Assembly (NCBI GenBank): GCA_949130495.1
Contig: OX422220.1
Coordinates: forward strand, 128,004,268-128,068,267
Reading direction: 5' to 3'
Length of the DNA stretch: 64,000 nucleotides
Origin: Sambucus nigra
Taxonomy: Eukaryota; Streptophyta; Magnoliopsida; Dipsacales; Adoxaceae
Each line of letters begins with the position of its first letter. The first letter of the stretch is position 1. The notes under the pieces were generated by a model that saw only the letters and a program-made list of their open reading frames with translations, was not told where the DNA came from and did no database searches. Made by a program: the position numbers and the translations under genes. Positions 57,197 through 64,000 of this stretch are shown in pieces.

Positions 57197-59307
57197 ATGG
57201 TTTACATTATCGAATCTCTTGAGAAGTTCCGCTCTGACTTATCTATTCCTTCTTGGGTAACTTTGGAGGTTCTTTCTGAGCCTTCAAGATATTTTGATTT
57301 GGCTGAGGGACACTGGTTCCCTAGCCTATTTATTGCTGAATGTGGATTTTCTTTTCCACCAAATCCGTTGTGTTTAGAGTTCTGTCAGTACTTTGATGTT
57401 GTCCCTCCAAAAATAGCCCCCAACACATGGAGAATAGTTAATGGGGTACATAGGTTAAATAAAACTCATGGAACTCGTATAGGAATTCCTGAGATTATGT
57501 ATTGCTACAGATGGGTTGTTTCAGATAATGTTTTTTTATTTAAAAACTAGGTTTTTGAATAGGGCCTTAGTAGTCAACCTCCCTGATGCCAACAGGGATT
57601 ATTTTGAACACGGGGTAGTTATAAAAAATTGGCAACATGCCCCTTTGGTTGGAGATGCAGTATATGAGGGTCCCAGATGCCCCCCATATGGCAATGGGAT
57701 AGGTCGTTTTCATCTTATTTTGTTTTTGAAATTATGATTTCATTGTATTTGATAAAATGTATGACTGATATTTCAATATGTTCTTGTTTGCAGTTGACAA
57801 CAAGAGAAAAACTCCAAAAGAGTCAGAAGTTAATATAAAGCAGTTGAAACATATCTGGAGTTTGCATCAGAGGGTTGCAGACGAGCACATCAGGTCTGCT
57901 TCATATATGTTGCAGTACAGGAGCTACACATCATCCTTTACTGCTCGTCCTTTGGTCAGCATTAGTGACCCATTGCCAGCTTCCGAGGAATCTTCACCAG
58001 AATCTCATATTCCTCTAAGTCAGAAGATGGGCAAGAGAAGAGTTCCTGCTATCTTCGAGGAGACTTCCTCTGCCGGGGATGGAAAGAGGAACAAGGCTGA
58101 AGTCCCAAAGGGGACCAAGAAAATTGATTTTATTCCTTCTGTTGCTGTTCAGAAGGCTGCCGAGAAGCCTCCAATGGCTCCGAGCAAGAAAAGTACTTCT
58201 GTGGAAGTGATCACTATTTCCCCCACCAAGGGTTCTTTGGCTGAAACTCCTGAAGTTCCACTAAGGATATTGAAGAAATCCTCTTCGATTAGTTTTTCTG
58301 AAGCCATTCCCCAGCTCCAAACTAGTGGAGCTGGTGTTCCAACCATCATTCCCCCGAGCTCTGCAATGAGCTCGGTAAAAACTTGGATTATTCCCGAAGT
58401 CCAAGGCGTCGAGGAAAACATGTCTAGGGGTATGCTGACATCCCTGGCTACTCGTCACATTTCTTCAGTAAGTTTCTTTTTATCTTGAATTTTTCCTTCT
58501 ATCAATATATGTATCTCGGCATTAACTCATCACTATCTTCTTTTTTCAGCTGGTGAGTTGTTTTAACACCATTGTGAAGAAAGATGAAGCGCTGAAGGCT
58601 TCAATCTCCTCGTCTGGAGTAAAGGTGTATGGGAGAAGAAATTGGCTGCATCTGAAGAAGAAAAGGTGCAGCTGGGAAACAAAGTGAAGGATTTGGAGAA
58701 GGAGAACAAGAAATACTCCGAGAAGCTCACTACTTTCGGGGAGCTTGAAAATAAGCTGAAATCAGCTGAGGAAGAGCTGACACTTCTGCGCGAAGCAAAT
58801 CGTCAGAAGGAGGAGTTGGAGGCTAAGCTGAAAGCCTCCGAGGACCTTCTATCCGAGAAGCTCTCCTCGGAGAAAATGAAGAGAAAAACAGCTGTGAAGA
58901 AATCTTTTCGAACTGGTTGGGATAAAGGATGGGATAGGGGGTAGCAGCAATGATGACCTAGGTGAATTATGGAAGTTTTAAATTCTTCCATGATGGTTGG
59001 GTTGCTGCCTTGCGGGAATTGAAGGTGAGCGAGGACTCCGAGCTATTTCAACAACATCTCCCTGGTCCTCCTCCAGTTATTGAAGACGAAGATGAAGACG
59101 AAGCTGCATCTGAAGAATCTTCAATGATTGTGGGTGATCAAATCCTTGCTCCTCAACCCAACCAGACATCTGCTGAGGAGATTTCTTCTTTGCTTGCTCC
59201 TCTTGAACAAATCCCAACTCCAACCGATCAAATCAGTGTTCCCACCGAGCAACCAAGCTCCTCGTCCTAGCCTCCCGAGAAAGTCTTGGGAGACAAGGAA
59301 AAGGTGT
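57197..59307 (+). pseudogene. Element E antisense gene 1: PF04195-like protein with introns (broken)
   Basis: It starts MVYIIESLEKFRSD. The segment FPPNPLCLEFCQYFDVVPPK, then NTWRIVNGVHRL, corresponds to the PF04195-like domain of the element C gene. A frameshift lies in the T run near 57530. A tentative intron 57703-57793 (phase 1, ends TTTGCAG) joins to DNKRKTPKESEV. A strong intron 58468-58549 (GTAAGT to TTTTTTCAG, phase 0) joins to LVSCFNTIVKKDE. A frameshift near 58629 precedes a long coiled coil (EEEKVQLGNKVKDLEKENKK). Another frameshift and a TAG lie near 58940-58965, then an acidic tail (EDEDEDEAASEE), a TAG at 59268 and the likely natural TGA at 59305-59307. It is antisense to pol. 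The function is unknown. Confidence 0.78.
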
Positions 59308-59390
59308 GAAGTTGTTCGGTACTATCTTTCTGTTTTTCTCCTTACTTGTACTTTGTATCTCAGATCTTTGTAACTTTTGCCTTATGATCT

Positions 59391-59396
59391 AATAAA
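59391..59396 (+). terminator. Polyadenylation signal of antisense gene 1
   Basis: AATAAA within TGATCTAATAAAATTTGAG, 84 bp after the inferred stop and preceded by T-rich sequence. Confidence 0.5.
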
Positions 59397-59487
59397 ATTT
59401 GAGTTCTTTCTTTCCATATGATTGTCTCTTCTTTATCTACACTCTGTCTTGATCTTCTTTTTCTTTCTCTGTTAGTTTCTGGCCAGG

Positions 59488-60813
59488 ATGGATCTTTTGT
59501 CTGCTAACGACACAAAGTTGATGCAGCAATGCCATGAGTATTATAAAGCTAGTCACACAGACCTCGGTACATCTGAAATTTCCGATATCCTTGGTCATGG
59601 TGCTTCAGAGCAAGCAATCGAAGCTTATCGGTACTTGAAGGACTTACTTGATAGAGCAGTGGCCAATAACGTGGCCTACTATGATATGATTGAGGAGCTT
59701 CAATATACTCTAGAAGATCTCAAGGATCAGTACAGGGAGTCAAATGCCTTGTTACATGAGGGGTATGAAAAGAAATATCAACAGCTTTCTGCCGAGAAAG
59801 GCTATGACAAACTCATTGCTGGGTATGATGTCAGGGAGAGGACCCTAAAAGGTGAAGTTGAGGCCTGTAGACAGATCGCCGAGCTGCTGGAACAAGAGAA
59901 CAACAATTTGCAGATAGAGTTGGCACAATATAAGTCTGCAGCTTCATCTTCCACTGCTTTGGTACCAGTCTCCGATGAAGGGTTCTCATTCTTAGAGGTT
60001 AAGAATGACAAATTAAGGTAAGAATTGGATACTTTAAGAAGGTCTGGTATTTCTACAACTGCTCGGGGACGAGGAAGAGGTTCTCGTGGGCGAGAAAGAG
60101 CTGCCCAGGATGTTAACGAGGAACGAAGTACAACAGCTGCTCGGGGTCGATCAAGAACTCCTCTTAGTATTGAAGAAGCTCGTACTTTGTCAACATTGGA
60201 AACTCAAGAGTACCAATTGAACGCAAAAGATCAGGCTTTGCCTGAAATGTCCAAGAAAATCCTAACTTTGGAAGATCAACTTACTGCGACGAAGTCTGCT
60301 TTGAATAATAAGGATGTTTTTGCCAGGAACCTTCATGAGTAGTTAGAAAGATTAACTTTCCAATTCCATAAACAACCTCGCGAAATCTAGAATGCAGGCT
60401 ATAATGAGGCCCTTTATCACTTGGATGCTCGAATTGAAAATTCCAATAACGAAAGTTATAAACAGGGATGGTTGAATGCCCTGGGTGTGCTGAAGCTCGA
60501 ATAGGGGCACTACCTGTGGGATTATCATACTCCTGGGCTACTAGACCTGCCTGTACCACCCTATAAATTGGACATGGAATGGATCCCAGCTCGTGCCATT
60601 CCTCGGAGCTTAATTTCAAAATATCTTGGTGACAATAATCTTCATTCTCAAATTGAAGTATCTCGTCTCGAGCATCTCTTGGATACTCCTTCAGTAATGA
60701 ATGTCAGAATGTTGAAGGACTTGAATTTTATCAATTTTCCTCAGACATTAAATGATCCTCCTGCTGGTGAGGAACCTGTATCGAAGGCTGAGGGGAAAAA
60801 ACTAATAGAATAG
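59488..60813 (+). pseudogene. Element E antisense ORF 2: coiled-coil protein of unknown function
   Basis: One frame of 442 codons from MDLLSANDTKLMQQ to SKAEGKKLIE plus TAG. In-frame stops at 60019, 60340, about 60388 and about 60502 break it. In order there are two helical regions (YRYLKDLLDRAVANN; RQIAELLEQENNNLQIELAQ), an RG-rich patch (TARGRGRGSRGRERAA, residues about 190-205) that looks nucleic-acid binding, a second helix and a conserved C-terminal block (FQFHKQPREI, PGLLDLPVPPYKLDMEW, SLISKYLGDNN). A decayed homologue with the same block order is in element A. I do not recognise a known domain. It may be translated from the antisense gene 1 transcript or its own. Confidence 0.7.
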
Positions 60814-61069
60814 GATTTTCAATGTAATAGTTAGCACACATATGTAACTTGTAATTTATTTTGAATTTTAATGAAAGACTTTCATTTTTTTGTTTGCAAA
60901 TCTGTATTGCTATTGTTTTGTACTTGTCTAACACTTTTATATTTGTGATTGCATAACAATTCTTTGTGGTTCATCGACCAATCTAGTAATAAAAAATTAC
61001 AAGTATCAAAAATGTTGCTCGATCACTTAATAACAAAGTAATGAGTATAAAAAAATGTTAAAATTTCTT
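60814..61069 (+). other. 3' region of antisense ORF 2
   Basis: AT-rich, with TTGTAATTTATTTTGAATTT near 60850 that resembles plant polyadenylation sequence. No frame of note. Confidence 0.4.
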
Positions 61070-61830
61070 ACAACCAACCAAGGTTGTTTAAATTGAGCTC
61101 GTCGACCAATTATAGTTAATGGGTTTTTATCCCCGACCAGCTATACTTGGTAAATTTTGTATTTTTCAATAAATGTGCCCGACCAACCAAGGTCAAAGAT
61201 TTTTCCTCGTCGACCAACTACAGTTAGTGGGTTTTTATCCCCGACCAACTATACTTGGTTCAGTTTGGAATATTTGTTCTTCGATGAACTTTTATGTAAT
61301 AACTTACTTCCCGACCAACATAAGTTGGCATTTGAGAGCATATTTTGTTTTTAAACCAACCGAGATTGGCATTTTTAAGAATGTTGTTCTTGCCCTTTTA
61401 CCAACTGGGGTTGGTCATGGGTTTGAACTATCATGCCCACTAACTCTTTAACCAACCGAAGTTGATCACATTAGTGTTCGCCTCCTAACCAAAGGAGTAT
61501 AGTTTGTTCTCGCTATTTTACCAACCAAAGTTGATCACGCTCGAACTATTAGTGTCCACTAGTTATTTTACCAACCGGAGTTGGTCACGCTAGTGTATGC
61601 CTCCTAGCCAAAGGAGTATAGTTTGTTCTCGCCCTTTTACCAACCGGAGTTGGTCGTGGGTCGGAACTATCATGTTCTCGCTATTTTACCAACCGAAGTT
61701 GATCACGCTCGAACTATCTACTAGTTATTTTACCAACCGGAGTTGGTCACGCTAGTGTATGCCTCCTAACCAAAGGAGTATAGTTTGTTCTCGCCCTTTT
61801 ACCAACCGGAGTTGGTCGTGGGTTTGAACT
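61070..61830. repeat. Palindromic repeat array between pol and antisense genes of element E
   Basis: At least a dozen ACCAAC-N4-GTTGGT units or close variants (for example CCAACCGGAGTTGGTCACG) are embedded in longer repeats such as TCTCGCCCTTTTACCAACCG and GCCTCCTAACCAAAGGAGTA. A left part (61070-61330) has longer-spaced variants (CGACCAACTACAGTTAGTGG). Each unit can fold into a short hairpin. The arms equal those in element A (16820-17010). Confidence 0.9.
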
Positions 61831-61966
61831 ATCGTCTTCTTTTTGCTGTCGAGCAGCGTAGTGTACAACACTATAGTATTCCCCGAAAAACTTTCAAACA
61901 AAGGAGAGAAAAATGGTGAAACATCATCGTTTTATTCATATTGATGGACTTGCTGTACATTTTACA

Positions 61967-62841
61967 TCACTGATAATACTTGCGAAGGTGTTCAGCATTC
62001 TTGAATTCCTCTCCTTCTAGAGTTGCTATTCGGTAAGTTCCTGGTCGAACAACTTCTGTAACTCGGTAAGGTCCATGCCAATTTGCCTCCAATTTATTTT
62101 GCTTCTGAATGACCTTCTTTAGCACGTAATCTCCTTCCTTTAAATCGCATTTCTTCACCCTCTTATTGTAGAACAAAGCTGTTCGTTGTTGATATGCAGC
62201 ATTCCTAATGGCTGCTTCTTCTCTAACCTCTTCGAGCATATCCAAATCCAGTCTTCTCATCAAGTCACTGACTGGTGAATTGAAATTCAGCACTCTATGT
62301 GTCGGAAGACCCAACTCGGAAGGTATTACAGCCTCACTTCCAAACGCCAGCATATATGGTGATTCTCCAGTTGCTGCTCGGGGAGTTGTTCGGTAAGCCC
62401 ACAATACTGATTGTAGCTCATTAATCCAATTAGCTTTGGCCTCACTTAGCCTTTTCTTCAAACCATTTAGTATCATTCTGTTTGTCACTTCAGTTTTCCC
62501 ATTGCTTTGAGGATGGCCTGGTGCTGAATGAACCTTCAAAATGTTTGAATGATGACAATAGGCGGCAAACTCCTCGTTATCAAATTGTGTTCCATGGGCT
62601 GTGATGAAGGCACGAGGGAGACCATATCGGTAGATGATGTTCTTCCAAACGAATTGGTACACCTTCTCATACGTCATATCAATCAGAGGCTCAGCTTCTA
62701 CCCATTTAGTAAAAGAATCCACTGCGACGACGAGGTACTTGAATCGTCCTCGGGTCGTTGGCAGTGGTCCAACCAGATCAATTCCCCACATGGAAAATGG
62801 CCAAGGGGAAGTTATGGGTGTCAATAATGCTTGTGGAGTTC
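61967..62841 (-). pseudogene. Element E integrase core and C-terminus
   Basis: It reads MWGIDLVGPLPTTRGRFKY, FITAHGTQFDNEEF (the usual SDNGTQF with SDN changed to TAH, so the second catalytic Asp is lost), GHPQSNGKTEVTNRMI (Glu) and the GPY motif NWHGPYRVTEVV. It ends HLRKYYQ plus TGA at 61967-61969. Compared with elements A and C a few residues before AEHLRKYYQ are missing. A stop at 62840-62842 separates it from the upstream part. Confidence 0.9.
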
Positions 62842-63718
62842 ATCGGATGGAGGAAAAACGTTGGCACTTGTCACACTTCTTGCCATAGGCTATACAATCA
62901 GCTCTCATCGTTGGCAAGTAGTATCCTTGCGTCATCACCCTTTGCAAAAGTGTTCGACCTGCTACATGGGCTCCACAATACCCTTCATGGATCTCTTCAA
63001 TCAATTCTTTCACCTCGGAGGGATGTACACATCTTTGCAAACCTGCCATAATTCCTCGTCTATACAAAACACCATTAGTTAGTACATACCGAGCAGCTTT
63101 AAACTTCAATTTCTTGGCAGCGATCTTGTCCTCCGGTAATTCTCCTTCCTCAATATATGCCCTGATGGGATCCATCCAAGATGGTCCTAAATCAAGGGAA
63201 ATAACATTCATCGTCCAACTTTCATCTATGCTTCGACTTTCTAACACCTCAATTGGTATCGTTCTTCGCAACTCGGTACGAGTAGCTGATGCTAGTCGGG
63301 CCAGTGCGTCTGCTTGTGCATTCTTCATTCTTGGTATTCTCATTAACTGAATGGCATCAAATTCTGCCAACAACTCCATCGCCTTTTCATGATATTTGAC
63401 CATTATTTCTCCTTTAACTGCATACGTTCCCATTATCTGATTCATAATTAATTGGGAATCACTGAATACCATCACTTGTTGTGCTTCTATAATCTTTGCT
63501 AAATTAAGAACTGCTATTAAGGCTTCATACTCAGCCTCATTATTGGAAGCTTTGAATTGGAATCGTAAGGCATATTCCACGTCAATCTCGTCTGGGGTGT
63601 TCAAAACGATCCCGGCTCCACAACCTGTTGTGCAAGATGACCCATCTACATACAATCTCCACGTAGGTAACTCGTCTTCAAAATTCTTATCTGACAGCGT
63701 TCCTCGGTGAAATATTTG
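62840..63718 (-). pseudogene. Element E second RNase H and integrase zinc finger
   Basis: It opens with LYVDGSSCTTGCGAG (additional RNase H of Tat elements), then EYALRFQFKASNNEAEYEAL, and the integrase HHCC region (HEGYCGAHVAG to KKCDKCQRF). The frame is bounded by the stops at 63719-63721 and 62840-62842. Confidence 0.9.
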
Positions 63719-64000
63719 CTATTTTGTTTCATCCTCCCCTGGTATTTTTCGCTCCTCGTCGACCATCTCTTCTCGCCCTTTTACCAACCGTAGTTGGTCT
63801 GGGTTTGAATTTGATGATCTCTCTACATCCACAAGCCCTTTTACCAACCAGAGTTGGTCTGGACTTATGTCTGTTGATCCTGTAACATCCACAGGTTGGT
63901 CAGCGAGCAACTTTTGTTCCTCGGGGGTATCATGATATGTAAACTCTGCTATAAAGTCTGCTACAGCTTGCCCTTTTAAGGTTGATCTGGGTTCATACAC
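63719..64000 (-). pseudogene. Element E RT/RNase H C-terminus and linker, cut by window edge
   Basis: It starts in YEPRSTLKGQAVADFIAEFT, the end of the first RNase H, followed by a linker that contains two in-frame copies of the palindromic repeat (translated DQLWLVKG and DQLRLVKG), and ends at a TAG at 63719. The rest of pol and the 5' LTR lie outside the window. Confidence 0.88.

Overview
The window is plant nuclear DNA made almost entirely of LTR retrotransposons and their fragments. I see no convincing host protein-coding gene, rRNA or free tRNA gene. The mix (Ty3/gypsy Tat elements with a Tat-type gag zinc box, a Tekay/Del-type chromovirus with chromodomain, a SIRE/Maximus-like Ty1/copia element, a tRNA-derived SINE and a small hAT-type element) points to an angiosperm, probably a eudicot, with a repeat-rich genome. 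The species cannot be read from the sequence.

Layout. 1-4384: the 3' end of an Ogre/Tat-like element: the first two exons of an antisense gene with a plant mobile domain (1-538, minus), its TATA box, a 40-bp tandem array (1004-2250), then an LTR of about 2 kb (2405-4371) followed by a PBS-like site. 4620-10194: AT-rich sequence without genes, holding a SINE (6295-6489), a hAT-type non-autonomous element (7052-7754) and a 357-bp-period duplication (7796-8456). 10195-50808: element A, a decayed Tat element on the plus strand. It has been split by element B, a copia element (17589-49982). B was split by element C, a second Tat family on the minus strand (20808-43332), and C was split by element D, a Tekay-like chromovirus (32356-43296). 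Target-site duplications for B (CTTGT), C (ATATC) and D (CCCTC) are readable, so the order A, then B, then C, then D is firm. 50809-54767: two truncated Tekay-like LTR pieces. 54768-64000: element E, the same family as A, on the minus strand: a gag fragment, a shared LTR (56253-56776), two antisense genes and pol running off the right edge.

The most interesting biology is an architecture that recurs in elements of different families. Between pol and the 3' LTR lie one or two genes on the opposite strand. Where the upstream side can be read they have their own TATA box, spliceosomal introns and a 3' end facing the end of pol. The box GGCAAGGTATTTAAA is identical upstream of the C and E antisense genes. 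At the point where pol and the antisense gene converge, A, C and E all carry a tandem array of palindromic repeats; in E the same palindrome also sits in frame inside the pol polyprotein. Extra ORFs in Tat elements are known in general. The combination of own promoter, preserved introns and hairpin arrays at the convergence point is the part worth following up.

Nearly every coding region is broken by nonsense codons, many of them compatible with C-to-T change in methylated DNA, so none of the elements looks autonomous now. D is the youngest insertion and the best preserved.
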